Below, piece after piece: positions 19,038-28,102 of a stretch of 64,000 nucleotides of DNA. The first letter of the stretch is position 1; each line of letters opens with the position of its first letter. Origin of the DNA: Stackebrandtia nassauensis DSM 44728 (GTDB taxonomy: Bacteria; Actinomycetota; Actinomycetes; Mycobacteriales; Micromonosporaceae); the NCBI RefSeq assembly GCF_000024545.1, contig NC_013947.1, forward strand, positions 372,001-436,000. Reading direction: 5' to 3'. The notes beneath the pieces are model-generated. The model was not told the origin of the DNA, did not search any database, and saw only the letters and a program-made list of their open reading frames with translations. The translations under genes were made by a program, and so were the position numbers.

Positions 19038-19340
19038 ATGACTGATGCCCGAACCTCTCCCTACTACCGGCCGGTCGGCGTGCGAATCGTGAACTTCGTC
19101 GTCGGCGGCATCGTCGCGTTCATCGTGCTCAGCCTCGCCTTCGTGCTGCTGGGAGCCAACCAGGGCAACGCGATCGTCGAACTCGTCACCGCCGTGGCGG
19201 ACTTCTTCGCCTGGCCGTTCCGCAACATGTTCACCCTGGAGACCCCGGAGCTGTCGGCGCTGCTCAACTACGGCATCGCCGTGCTGGCCTACGTCCTGAT
19301 CGGCGTGGGAGTCAACACGCTGTTCCGCAAGCACCGCTAG
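19038..19340 (+). CDS. Small integral membrane protein, 100 aa, two helices
   Basis: Starts MTDARTSPYYRPVGVR after GAAAGG. Two hydrophobic segments: VNFVVGGIVAFIVLSLAFVL near 18-40 and LLNYGIAVLAYVLIGVGVNT near 75-95, with an amphipathic stretch between (AVADFFAWPFRNMFTLE). No enzymatic motif. The gene overlaps the end of the convergent LysE-type exporter by 4 bases. Function unknown. Confidence 0.8.
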   Translation: MTDARTSPYYRPVGVRIVNFVVGGIVAFIVLSLAFVLLGANQGNAIVELVTAVADFFAWPFRNMFTLETPELSALLNYGIAVLAYVLIGVGVNTLFRKHR

Positions 19341-19948
19341 CGTTCGGTCAGGGCCAGCCGTCCCGCGAGCACCACGAAGGACGCCGCGAAGGTGCGCCGC
19401 AGCCAGGTCATGACGCGAACCCGTGAGATGACGTGTTCGCGTACGGCTGCGGCGAACACTCCATAGAGGGCGAACACCGCGAGGGTCGCGAGCATGAACA
19501 CGGCCGACAGACCCAGCATCCGCGGCAGCGCGTTGGGTGCCCCGGCGGGGACGAACTGGGGCAGGAACGCGAAGAAGAAGATCGTCAGCTTGGGGTTGAG
19601 GATGTTGACCAGGACGCCCGAGCCGATGACCCGCAGTGTCGACTGCGGGGCGGTGTCGGCCTCGACGGTGAGGGCTCCCTTGTCCCTGATGGTCGCCCAG
19701 GCCATGTACAGCAGGTAGGCCACGCCCGCGTACTTGATGATCTCGAACGCGGTGGCGCTGGCGTGCAGCAGCGCGGCCAGGCCGGTGACGGCGGCGATCA
19801 TGTGGGGGACGATGCCCAGCGTGCAGCCGACGGCGGCGATGAGGCTGGCCTTGGCGCCGCGGGACAGTCCGGCGGCCAGGGTGTAGACGACGCCGGTGCC
19901 GGGGGTGGCGACGACGACGAGGGTTGTCAGCAGGAATTCGATGCTCAT
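19337..19948 (-). CDS. LysE/RhtB-family amino-acid exporter
   Basis: 203 residues starting MSIEFLLTTLVVVATPGTGV, the conserved first helix of the RhtB family with its PG motif. Other marks: GLSRGAKASLIAAVGCTLGI, KYAGVAYLLYMAW, GVLVNILNPKLTIFFFAFLPQF. Five to six membrane helices. The ATG at 19948 follows AAGGAGG directly upstream, and the family start confirms it over longer in-frame sequence. Likely exports an amino acid or homoserine-type metabolite; substrate not known. Confidence 0.92.
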   Translation of the reverse strand: MSIEFLLTTLVVVATPGTGVVYTLAAGLSRGAKASLIAAVGCTLGIVPHMIAAVTGLAALLHASATAFEIIKYAGVAYLLYMAWATIRDKGALTVEADTAPQSTLRVIGSGVLVNILNPKLTIFFFAFLPQFVPAGAPNALPRMLGLSAVFMLATLAVFALYGVFAAAVREHVISRVRVMTWLRRTFAASFVVLAGRLALTER

Positions 19949-20186
19949 GGACGAGACCTCCTTGGGCCGAACGGTAATCGTCCCGAATGGTGGATGTGAG
20001 CGGGGTGCGCTGCGACGGCGGTAACTCAGTGATATCGATGTGCCGATGCCTCGACCTGCGGTGCCGGCACGGACATCAGGCCTGGTCCATTGCGGAATGT
20101 TGACTCGGTATGTAGGGACCTTTAGTGTCAATCGAGTTATGTAACGACATGCATCGATGAATGTGTGTCCCGTGAAAGGATCTCTC

Positions 20187-20771
20187 ATGACTGAAAGATC
20201 ACGTCTCCTCCGACGAGGGGTGCTCGCCGCGTTCGGCGTCGGCGCCCTGCTGGCGATCGCCTCCCCGGCACTGGCGACCGCCCAGCCCGTCGCGGACACG
20301 GCCTCCGAGACCAAGGCCGTCACCCTCACCTACGACACCAGTCAGGCCGAGGAGTTCGTCCAGGACGTCCACGACGGCGCCAAGGTCTGGAACGACAACG
20401 TCGAGAACGTGACGCTCGAACCGGTGGCCGACGGTCAGACCGCCGACTTCGAGGTCATCGCGACCGACGGCTGGCCGCAGGCCTCGGTGCCCGAGCTCGG
20501 CAAGGGCACCATCGAGTTCGGCCGTCAGGCCGTCGACGAGGGCCACAACACCACCCGGATCTCCGCGCACGAGATCGGCCACATCCTGGGGCTGCCGGAC
20601 GTCAAGCCCGGACCCTGCTCCAGCCTGATGTCGGGCGCCTCGGCGGGCACCGACTGTGACAACGCGATCCCCAACGCCGAGGAGAAGGCCGAAGTGGAGT
20701 CCAACTTCGGCTCCGGCATGGCCGCCAAGTCGAAGACCTGGCGCGACATGTACTTCTGCGACAAGGACTGA
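20187..20771 (+). CDS. Secreted snapalysin-like small zinc protease (M7)
   Basis: 194 residues with a signal peptide (RRGVLAAFGVGALLAIASPA, cleavage near ALATA-QP). The mature part contains ISAHEIGHILGLPD near residue 128, the HExxHxxGxxD zinc-binding motif specific to snapalysin-type metalloproteases of streptomycetes. A C-terminal MSGASAGTDC and FCDKD provide cysteines for a disulfide. Exported milk-protein-hydrolysing type protease; natural substrate unknown. Followed by a strong hairpin terminator. Confidence 0.9.
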   Translation: MTERSRLLRRGVLAAFGVGALLAIASPALATAQPVADTASETKAVTLTYDTSQAEEFVQDVHDGAKVWNDNVENVTLEPVADGQTADFEVIATDGWPQASVPELGKGTIEFGRQAVDEGHNTTRISAHEIGHILGLPDVKPGPCSSLMSGASAGTDCDNAIPNAEEKAEVESNFGSGMAAKSKTWRDMYFCDKD

Positions 20772-20784
20772 GGCACAAGCAAAA

Positions 20785-20815
20785 GGGGCGGAGCACCGAT
20801 GTGGTGCTCCGCCCC
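20785..20815 (+). terminator. Terminator hairpin between the protease gene and putP
   Basis: Perfect 13 bp inverted repeat GGGGCGGAGCACC / GGTGCTCCGCCCC around GATGT, followed by CTTCG. It lies between convergent genes and may serve both; the A-run on its left gives a T-run for the opposite strand. Confidence 0.85.
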
Positions 20816-20826
20816 CTTCGTCATTG

Positions 20827-22368
20827 CTACGGTTTGGCGGCTTCGGGTTCGTCGGGGAGGTAGTCCTCGTACTTGCCCTTCCATTCCCGCTCCGGACGAC
20901 GGCCGAGGTGGCCGAAGCCCCAGGCGGCCAGCAGCGCCAGCGCGAAGCCCGGGACCAGTTCGTACAGTCCGGTGCCGAAGAACTTCTCGTCCAGTGTCGG
21001 CCAGGACAGCGCCACCACGGCGCCCACGACCATTCCGGCCAAGGCCCCGACCCAGGTCATCCGGGGCCAGAACAGCGACAGCAGGATCACCGGGCCGAAG
21101 GCGGCGCCGAAGCCCGCCCAGGCGTGGGCCACGATCAGCAGGATCGAGGAGTCGGCGGGGTTCTTGCTGCCCAGGGCGATGAGCGCCAGCACAAAGGCGA
21201 CGATGCCCACCAGGACGACACCGCCGCGGCCGACCCACAGCAGCTGCTTGTCGGAGGCCCGCTTGTTGACCTTGCGGTAGAAGTCCTCGGTGAGGGCGGT
21301 GGAGACGATGATCAACTGGCTGTCGACCGTGGACATGACGGCCGCCAGCAGCGCCGCCTGCAGCAGGCCCGCGATCCACGGGTTCGTCAGCTGGTTGGCC
21401 AGTGCGAAGAAGACGTCTTCGGGGTTGTCGAGCGGTTTGTCGATGAGCCCGATCCCCAGCAGGCCGACCGCGCAGGCCCCGGCCAGCGACAGGATCACCC
21501 AGCCGGTGCCGATGCGGCGGGCCACCGGAACGTCCTTGGCGGACCGGATGCCCATGAACCGGGCCAGGATGTGCGGCATGCCGAAGTAGCCCAGACCCCA
21601 CGACAGGCCGGACACGATCGCGACGAAGCCGAGCGCGTCGCCCGCTCCCCACGCGCCGTTCTCGTAGGCGACGACGTCACCCATGTTCCACAGGTCCGGG
21701 GACTTCTCGCTGACCGCGGATCCGACCTCGGCGAAGCCGCCGATCGCCCACAGTCCGATCATGGGCAGCACCAGCAGCGCCAGGAACATCATGGTGCCCT
21801 GGATGAAGTCGGTGAAGCTGTCGGCGAGGAACCCGCCGATGGACGTGTAGACGGCCACGACGATGAAGCCGATCGTGGCGGCCGTGACCAGCGAGATGCC
21901 GAAGACGCTGTGGAACAACTGCGCCGAGGCGACGAGCCCGCTGGAGACGTAGACGGTGAAGAACACGACGATCACCAGAGCCGAGATAATGCGCAGCAGC
22001 TGCGTCCGATCCTCGAAGCGGTTCTCGAAATAGGACGACAGGCTCAGCGAGTTCTTGGCGCGCTCGGTGTAGGTGCGCAGCCGCTCGGCGATGAAGAGCC
22101 AGTTGAAATAGGTGCCGAGAATCAAGCCGATGGCGATCCAGGTGGCGCCGACGCCCTGGGCGTAGACCGCGCCGGGAACGCCGAGGAAGAGATAACCCGA
22201 CATGTCGCTGGCCCCGGCGGACATGGCCGCGACCGAGGGCCGCAGGGAGCGACCGCCGAGGACGTAATCACCAAGATTGTGGGTACGCCGGTAAACCCAC
22301 ACGCCGATGGCGATCATCATCAGCAAATAGACGAGAAAAGTCGTCAGGGTCGGAACATTGGCATTCAT
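20827..22368 (-). CDS. putP: Sodium/proline symporter (SSS family)
   Basis: 513 residues, about 13 membrane helices. Recognised by GDYVLGGRSLRPSVAAMSAG, ASDMSGYLFLGVPGAVY, ISALVIVVFFTVYVSSGLVA, WGLGYFGMPHILARFM and AVMSTVDSQLIIVSTALTED, all standard in PutP-type Na+/proline symporters. It imports proline driven by the sodium gradient. The start has GGAGACG upstream. It is divergent from the hexosaminidase gene. Confidence 0.95.
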   Translation of the reverse strand: MNANVPTLTTFLVYLLMMIAIGVWVYRRTHNLGDYVLGGRSLRPSVAAMSAGASDMSGYLFLGVPGAVYAQGVGATWIAIGLILGTYFNWLFIAERLRTYTERAKNSLSLSSYFENRFEDRTQLLRIISALVIVVFFTVYVSSGLVASAQLFHSVFGISLVTAATIGFIVVAVYTSIGGFLADSFTDFIQGTMMFLALLVLPMIGLWAIGGFAEVGSAVSEKSPDLWNMGDVVAYENGAWGAGDALGFVAIVSGLSWGLGYFGMPHILARFMGIRSAKDVPVARRIGTGWVILSLAGACAVGLLGIGLIDKPLDNPEDVFFALANQLTNPWIAGLLQAALLAAVMSTVDSQLIIVSTALTEDFYRKVNKRASDKQLLWVGRGGVVLVGIVAFVLALIALGSKNPADSSILLIVAHAWAGFGAAFGPVILLSLFWPRMTWVGALAGMVVGAVVALSWPTLDEKFFGTGLYELVPGFALALLAAWGFGHLGRRPEREWKGKYEDYLPDEPEAAKP

Positions 22369-22572
22369 TGCATCGTCTCCGTTTGGGCTGGTCGGGGACT
22401 GGTCCGGTTTGGATCGTTATGGATAACTTGCCGTTCACCCTGATGCCCCGGGGGGTGTTTGTCAAGGTCGGTTTCGTGACTCTGGATATTCGAATTCGTT
22501 TGTAATAGATTGCGGTTCCCGGCAAAGCGCACACGTTCCCCCACCGTGCGCCACATCGAAAGGCCGCGATCC

Positions 22573-24084
22573 GTGCGTCTTCTTCGCATCCCCACCGCCT
22601 GCGTCATATTGGCCACGGCACTGTTCATTCCCGGCAGTGCCGTGGCCGATCCGTCCCACGCCAAAGCCGCCACCCCTTCGACGATCCCCGCACTCGGCGA
22701 ATGGACGGCGGCGTCCGGCACCTACACCTACTCCGAGTCCAGCCGTCTGGTCGTCGACCCCGACCACGCCGACGAACTGACCGACGAAGCCCAGACCGCC
22801 GCCGCCGACCTGGCGGCGCTGACCGGCACCGAACCCGAGGTCGTCACCGGTGAGCCCGAGACCGGCGACGTGTCGCTGGCGCTGGGTGGCGGCGAACCGC
22901 TGGGCGCCGAGGGTTACAGCCTCGACGTCGGCGACACCTTCGCCATCACCGCCAACGCCGACGCGGGCGCCTTCTACGGCACCCGGACGCTGTTGCAACT
23001 GGTGAAGCAGGACAAGCAGATCCCGGCCGGTACCGCCACCGACGTCCCGAAGAAACCCGAACGCGGCCTGATGGTCGACGTCGGCCGCAAGTACATGTCC
23101 GTCGAGTGGCTCAAGAAGCACATCAAGGACCTGTCCTACGCCAAACTCAACTACTTCCACCTGCACCTGTCCGACACCTTCGGGTTCCGGCTGGAGAGCG
23201 AGACCCACCCCGAGGTGACCTCCGAGGACCACTACACGAAGGCCGAGATCCGCGAGCTGGTCGACCTGGCCGCGAAGTACCACGTGACGCTGGTGCCCGA
23301 GATCGACGTGCCCGGTCACGTCAACGCGATGCTCGCCCAGCACCCGGAGTTGCAGCTGGAAGACCAGTCCGGCAACAAGGACCCGTACTTCCTGGATCTG
23401 TCCAATCCGGACGCGTACACGCTGGTGGAGGACCTGATCAAGGAGTACCTGCCGCTGTTCCCGGGACCGTACTGGCACATCGGCGCCGATGAATACGTCG
23501 GCGACTACGGGAAGTACCCGCAGCTGGAGGCCTACGCCAAGGAGCACTACGGTCCCGACGCCGTCGGCAAGGACGCGTACTACGGCTTCATCAACTGGGC
23601 CAACGAGATCGTCCGTGACGGCGGCAAGACCACTCGCATGTGGAACGACGGGATCAAGGAGGGCGACGGCACGATAGCGCCCGAGGCGAACATCGTCGTC
23701 GACTACTGGTCCACCCACGGCATCGATCCGCAGAAGCTGCTGGACCGTGGCCACACGGTCATGAACGCCAGCTGGACCCCGACGTACTACGTGCTGGGCG
23801 GCACCGACATCGACCGGCGCTGGCTGTACGAGGACTGGAACCCGGACCTGTTCGAGAAGACGCTCACCATCGACGATCCGAAGCGGAACCTGGGCTCCAA
23901 GATCCACGTGTGGTGCGACCACCCCGACGCCCAGACCGAGGACCAGATCACCGAGGGCATCCGGCTGCCGCTGCGCGGCCTGGCCCAGCAGACCTGGGGC
24001 TCGCCGAAACTCGTCGAAGGCTATGACGACTTCGTGGCCATAGACGACGCGATCGGCCGGGCTCCGGGCTTTTCATCTTTGTAG
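22573..24084 (+). CDS. Secreted beta-N-acetylhexosaminidase, glycoside hydrolase family 20
   Basis: About 503 residues. The GTG at 22573 is placed 9 bases after GAAAGG and directly gives a signal peptide (ACVILATALFIPGSAVADPS). An N-terminal GH20b-type domain (through residue ~160, ending GAFYGTRTLLQL) precedes the catalytic barrel: GLMVDVGRKYMSVEWLKKHI, YFHLHLSDTFGFRLE, VPEIDVPGHVNA and YWHIGADEY, whose Asp-Glu pair stabilises the substrate and acts as acid. Removes terminal GlcNAc/GalNAc, consistent with chitin or peptidoglycan-fragment scavenging outside the cell. Confidence 0.93.
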   Translation: MRLLRIPTACVILATALFIPGSAVADPSHAKAATPSTIPALGEWTAASGTYTYSESSRLVVDPDHADELTDEAQTAAADLAALTGTEPEVVTGEPETGDVSLALGGGEPLGAEGYSLDVGDTFAITANADAGAFYGTRTLLQLVKQDKQIPAGTATDVPKKPERGLMVDVGRKYMSVEWLKKHIKDLSYAKLNYFHLHLSDTFGFRLESETHPEVTSEDHYTKAEIRELVDLAAKYHVTLVPEIDVPGHVNAMLAQHPELQLEDQSGNKDPYFLDLSNPDAYTLVEDLIKEYLPLFPGPYWHIGADEYVGDYGKYPQLEAYAKEHYGPDAVGKDAYYGFINWANEIVRDGGKTTRMWNDGIKEGDGTIAPEANIVVDYWSTHGIDPQKLLDRGHTVMNASWTPTYYVLGGTDIDRRWLYEDWNPDLFEKTLTIDDPKRNLGSKIHVWCDHPDAQTEDQITEGIRLPLRGLAQQTWGSPKLVEGYDDFVAIDDAIGRAPGFSSL

Positions 24085-24163
24085 ATATTCAGTATTCTCG
24101 ATCGCGCAGCCGCGGGCGGGTTACCGCCTGCTCGCGGCTGACCCCCAATAGTGAGGACACCCC

Positions 24164-25504
24164 ATGAAAACAAGACGCAAGCTGATCAGCTTGCTCAGCG
24201 CCGCCGCGGTCGTCGCGGCCGGTACCGGGCTGATCGTCGGATCGGCCAACGCCGATCCTGGTTCCGACCGCAACCCCGGCGAGCAAGTCGCGTGGAAGGT
24301 GCCTGGCCTGACCGGCAAGCAGGCTACGTCACTGGAGGACGACGGCTTCGACCTCGTCGACTACGAGGACGACGGCTCGGCCATCGTCATCGGCGACGAG
24401 AAGGTCGCCGACAAGCTCCGCGACAAGGGCATGAAGCCCAAGTTCCTCGACACGATCGTCAAGCCGGTCGACAAGGACTACAAGGACACCGCCGACACCT
24501 ACTACGGCGGCTACCACACCGTGACCGCGCACGAGGAGCACCTCGACAAGGTCGCGTCCGAGCACTCGGACCTGGCCAAGGTCTACGACATCGGCGACTC
24601 CTGGCTCAAGACCAAGGGCGAGGGCGGCCACGACATCAAGGCCATCTGCATCACCAAGATCGCCGACGGCGACTGTGAGCAGAAGCCGGACTCCAAGAAG
24701 CCCCGGTTCTCGATGATCGCGCAGATGCACGCCCGCGAGATCGCCACCGGCGAGGTGGCGTGGAAGTTCATCGACAAGCTGACCACCGGCTACGGCCAGG
24801 ACGACGCGGTCACCAAGCTGCTGGACTCCACCGAGGTGTGGGTCGTCCCGATCGCCAACCCGGACGGCGTGGACATCGTGGCTTCCGGGGGCGACAACCC
24901 GATCCTGCAACGCAAGAACGCCAACGACTCCGCCGGTGACTGCGGCGAGAGCAAGGGCGTCGACCTGAACCGCAACTCCTCGTTCAAGTGGGGCGACGAC
25001 TCCGACGACCCGTGCGCCGAGACCTACCAGGGAACGGCCGCGAAGTCCGAGCCGGAGACCGCCGGACTGGAGGAGTGGTTCCAGAACATCCACCCCGACC
25101 AGCGTGAGGACGACCCGTCCTCGCCGGCGCCGAACGACGCCCGCGACACGATGATCACCCTGCACAGCTACGGGCAGTACATCATCATCCCGTGGGGCTT
25201 CACCGAGGACCAGTCCCCCAACGACGCCCAGCTGCGGGCGCTGGGGGAGAAGATGTCCGAGTCCAACGGCTACAAGGTCGGCACCAACGGTGACACCGTC
25301 GGGTACAGCACCTCCGGTACCACCGACGACTTCACCTACGGCCAGCTCGGCGTCGCCAGCTTCACCTTCGAGATGGGCGCCGACTCCGGCGACTGCGGCG
25401 GATTCCTGCCGGTCTACGAGTGCGTCGACAGCACCCTGTGGAAGGAGAACGAGGGAGCGCTCATGACGGCCGCCGAGGCCGCCAAGGCTCCTTACGCGGA
25501 ATAA
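24164..25504 (+). CDS. Secreted zinc carboxypeptidase (M14)
   Basis: 446 residues with a signal peptide (ISLLSAAAVVAAGTGLIVGS, cut after NA near residue 30). A propeptide region is followed by the catalytic domain: AQMHAREIATGE gives zinc ligands H189 and E192, GVDLNRNSSFKW supplies substrate Asn/Arg, LHSYGQYIIIPWG the third zinc His and FTFEMG the catalytic Glu. All key residues are present. Several cysteine pairs suggest extracellular stability. Likely releases C-terminal amino acids from peptides. Followed by a hairpin terminator. Confidence 0.94.
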   Translation: MKTRRKLISLLSAAAVVAAGTGLIVGSANADPGSDRNPGEQVAWKVPGLTGKQATSLEDDGFDLVDYEDDGSAIVIGDEKVADKLRDKGMKPKFLDTIVKPVDKDYKDTADTYYGGYHTVTAHEEHLDKVASEHSDLAKVYDIGDSWLKTKGEGGHDIKAICITKIADGDCEQKPDSKKPRFSMIAQMHAREIATGEVAWKFIDKLTTGYGQDDAVTKLLDSTEVWVVPIANPDGVDIVASGGDNPILQRKNANDSAGDCGESKGVDLNRNSSFKWGDDSDDPCAETYQGTAAKSEPETAGLEEWFQNIHPDQREDDPSSPAPNDARDTMITLHSYGQYIIIPWGFTEDQSPNDAQLRALGEKMSESNGYKVGTNGDTVGYSTSGTTDDFTYGQLGVASFTFEMGADSGDCGGFLPVYECVDSTLWKENEGALMTAAEAAKAPYAE

Positions 25505-25520
25505 TTCACATAACGCGTGA

Positions 25521-25549
25521 ACCGCCCGACGGATCTTCCGTCGGGCGGT
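25521..25549 (+). terminator. Terminator hairpin after the M14 carboxypeptidase gene
   Basis: Perfect 12 bp repeat ACCGCCCGACGG / CCGTCGGGCGGT with loop ATCTT, followed by TTCTCGTC. Confidence 0.85.
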
Positions 25550-25698
25550 TTCTCGTCGTCAGCGAGTCGTTTCCCGGCCGGTTTGTGACGCGTCACAGGA
25601 AAGCCCGAACAGGTTTGGAACCAAGCCAATTTACAGTCGGGCTTCGAATACCCAAGATGGAAAACAACGCTCCACTGCTTCCCCCCGGAGAAAAGAAC

Positions 25699-26685
25699 AT
25701 GAGTATTCACCCGTCCGGCACGGGAGTTCTCGCCCACGACATCGAAGTGCCCCAAGGTTTCAGCTGCCGCGTCGTCGCCCGATCCGGGCAGCCGATCGGG
25801 GGCACCAGCTGGCATCCGGCCCCCGACGGCGGCGCCTGCTTCGCCGACGGCGACGGCTGGATCTACGTCTCCAACTCCGACGTCCCGCTTGCTGGCGGGG
25901 CCTCGGCGATCCGGTTCGGACCCGATGGCGAGGTCAAGGACGCCTACCGCATCCTGGCCGGAACCAGTCTCAACCACACCGGAGTGGTGACCCCATGGGA
26001 CAGTTGGCTGTCCTGTGAGGACATCTTCCTCGGACGCGTCCACGAGGCCGACCCGCACGGCGACCGCACCGCGGTGGCCCGGGAAGCCATGGGGCGCTTC
26101 AAACACGGGCACCTCGCCGTCGACGCCGACCGTCGGGTCGTCTACCTGACCGAGTCCGAACCCGACGGTTGCCTCTACCGGTTCACGCCGTGGACCTGGG
26201 GCGACCTGTCGCACGGACTGCTGGAAGTGTTGTGCGCCAACGGTGCCAGCGTCGAATGGCGATCGGTGCCGGACCCGGCGCCCGGCTTCCTCGACGTCCC
26301 GACCAGGTACCAGACCGACACGGCCGTGCGTTTCGAGGGCGGCGGCGCCTGCCATTACGCGGAAGGCGTTTGCCGGTTCGTCACGGCCGACGGCACCTGG
26401 GTTTATGACGCCGCACAAGAAACCCTGTATCGGTGGTCCGGTCCGGACGAGGACCTCGGCGGCGACATCCTCGTCACCGACCTCGGCGACTGGCTGGAGA
26501 TCGATCTGGTCGCCGCGGGCGAGACCACCGCGGTGGTCCGCGTCGAGGGGCACCGCGACTCCGAGATCACCGGGGTGGCGTTCTCCCCGGACGGCAGCCG
26601 GCTGTACTTCTCGTCCCAGCGCGGCACGCACGGCGACAGCCGCGACGGCGTGACCTTCGAGGTGACCGGCCCGTTCCGGCATTGA
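25699..26685 (+). CDS. PhoX-like (DUF839) beta-propeller protein
   Basis: 328 residues starting MSIHPSGTGVLAHDIEVPQG after GGAG. Family landmarks of the PhoX/DUF839 group: GGTSWHPAPDGGACFA, DGWIYVSNSD, LNHTGVVTPWDSWLSCEDIF, MGRFKHGHLAVDADRRVVYL, TESEPDGCLYRFTPW and VAFSPDGSRLYFSSQRG. PhoX enzymes are calcium/iron phosphatases; this protein is shorter than bacterial PhoX, and no Tat or Sec signal is seen, so its activity and location are uncertain. The downstream regulator gene is convergent. Confidence 0.85.
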   Translation: MSIHPSGTGVLAHDIEVPQGFSCRVVARSGQPIGGTSWHPAPDGGACFADGDGWIYVSNSDVPLAGGASAIRFGPDGEVKDAYRILAGTSLNHTGVVTPWDSWLSCEDIFLGRVHEADPHGDRTAVAREAMGRFKHGHLAVDADRRVVYLTESEPDGCLYRFTPWTWGDLSHGLLEVLCANGASVEWRSVPDPAPGFLDVPTRYQTDTAVRFEGGGACHYAEGVCRFVTADGTWVYDAAQETLYRWSGPDEDLGGDILVTDLGDWLEIDLVAAGETTAVVRVEGHRDSEITGVAFSPDGSRLYFSSQRGTHGDSRDGVTFEVTGPFRH

Positions 26686-26704
26686 GAGCTCCTGGCTCAC
26701 GACG

Positions 26705-27961
26705 TCAGTCCGCCGTGTCGGGCTTGGCCACGCGCTTGCGGCGAGCCGCCAGCGCGGCGCCGATGCGTTGCAGCTGAACCGGATCGACGGGGTCGAGGCC
26801 GGTCAGGGCCACCACGCGCCGCAGCCGGTAGTCGACGGTGTTGGGATGGACGTGCAGCAGCGCGGCGGCCTGCCGCCGGTCGAGGCCGTTCTCGACGTAC
26901 ACCTCGAGCGTGCGTTGCAGGTCCGGGTGCTCCGCCAGCGGATCCAGCAGGCTCGCCAGCTCCTCCATCGCGTGTGAGGGCCGGGTCAGCTGGTATTCCA
27001 GCAGCACGTCGGACAGCTGGTACAGGCCCGGCGGACGGCCGAACAGCCGCACCACGTCCAGGACCTCCTGGGTGAGCCGGGCGGCGGCGGGCACCTCCTC
27101 GATGGTGGCCAGCTGGCCCGCGATCCACACCGGGGCACCGGCGGCCTGGCCGACGACGGCCACGAGCTCCCGGGCACCCTTCCAGTCCATCATGGAATCC
27201 GATGCGGGGGCGAGGATCAGGCCGCCCGCCGGATCCAGGACCGTCAGCGCCGGTTCGGACGCGAAGCCGTCCAGCACCGTGCGGATCCGGTCCAGCTTGC
27301 TGCGGCCGGCGTAGACCGCGAACGGCTTGTCGTCGGCCTCGTCGGGATGCTTGCCGATGGCGGCGGTGAAGACCAGGTAGCGCGAGGCCAGCCGCACCCC
27401 GGCCAGCGCTCCGGCGTTCATGGGCCGCTCGCCGTTCAACAGCGCCGAGACCACCGCGTGCCGGGCGTCCTGTTCCTGACTGCGCATGGATTCCCGGGCC
27501 ACCATGTAGCCCTCGCACACCACAGTGGATACGACTTGGTTGTACTTCAGCAGCAGGCTGTACGCCTCGACGATGTCGCCGTAGTCCTCGGGCGCGGCGT
27601 CGGCGAACAGCGCGACGGTGGCCTGCCTGCCGCCCAGGTGGTACGCCGTCATGATGTCCTCCAACGGCGTCAGGTCCTGCGCTCCGCGTCCCGCCGCCGC
27701 CCACAGCAGCTCCATCTCCTCGGGCTTGGGCGGACTGTGGTGCTCGAAGGTGTTGGCCACCAGGTTCAGGTTCAGTTCCACCAGCGAGACAATGTCGCGC
27801 TGCAACTCCTCGTCCGGGAGGTTGTTGTAGGTGGTGACATGGGCGGCGATGATCTCGGTCAGCTGCCGCGCCAACTCCGGGGCCCGCAGCCGCAGCATCT
27901 GGTGCAGCGGCTGCCCGCCCAGCATGAGGACGCGGTTGCCGACGCCGTGACCGTCAGACAT
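26705..27961 (-). CDS. PucR/CdaR-type transcriptional regulator
   Basis: 418 residues from the ATG at 27961; an in-frame ATG at 28093 would add 44 residues with no family similarity. The C-terminal HTH_30 domain is clear: LQRTLEVYVENGLDRRQAAA, then LHVHPNTVDYRLRRVVALTG. The middle contains a GGDEF-like fold region usual in this family, without an active GGDEF motif, and the N-terminus is helical (RsbRD-like). Probably responds to a small ligand; targets unknown. It is divergent from nothing; upstream is the end of the ESX PPE-like gene. Confidence 0.88.
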   Translation of the reverse strand: MSDGHGVGNRVLMLGGQPLHQMLRLRAPELARQLTEIIAAHVTTYNNLPDEELQRDIVSLVELNLNLVANTFEHHSPPKPEEMELLWAAAGRGAQDLTPLEDIMTAYHLGGRQATVALFADAAPEDYGDIVEAYSLLLKYNQVVSTVVCEGYMVARESMRSQEQDARHAVVSALLNGERPMNAGALAGVRLASRYLVFTAAIGKHPDEADDKPFAVYAGRSKLDRIRTVLDGFASEPALTVLDPAGGLILAPASDSMMDWKGARELVAVVGQAAGAPVWIAGQLATIEEVPAAARLTQEVLDVVRLFGRPPGLYQLSDVLLEYQLTRPSHAMEELASLLDPLAEHPDLQRTLEVYVENGLDRRQAAALLHVHPNTVDYRLRRVVALTGLDPVDPVQLQRIGAALAARRKRVAKPDTAD

Positions 27962-28102
27962 GCACCACTCCGTCGCACCAAGGAACCTGGACCAATCACG
28001 AGGATGGCTCGCCGGTCCATAAACCGGCGATGAGTCCGCCAGTATTGTGCCCGAACTGGCCGTGCTGGTCCAGGTTCCCAGGTGGTGCGACATCTGCGCT
28101 GC

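Noticed and set aside
20027..20186. Riboswitch or structured leader upstream of the snapalysin-like gene
   Set aside because: AT-rich leader without a recognisable aptamer or convincing hairpin.
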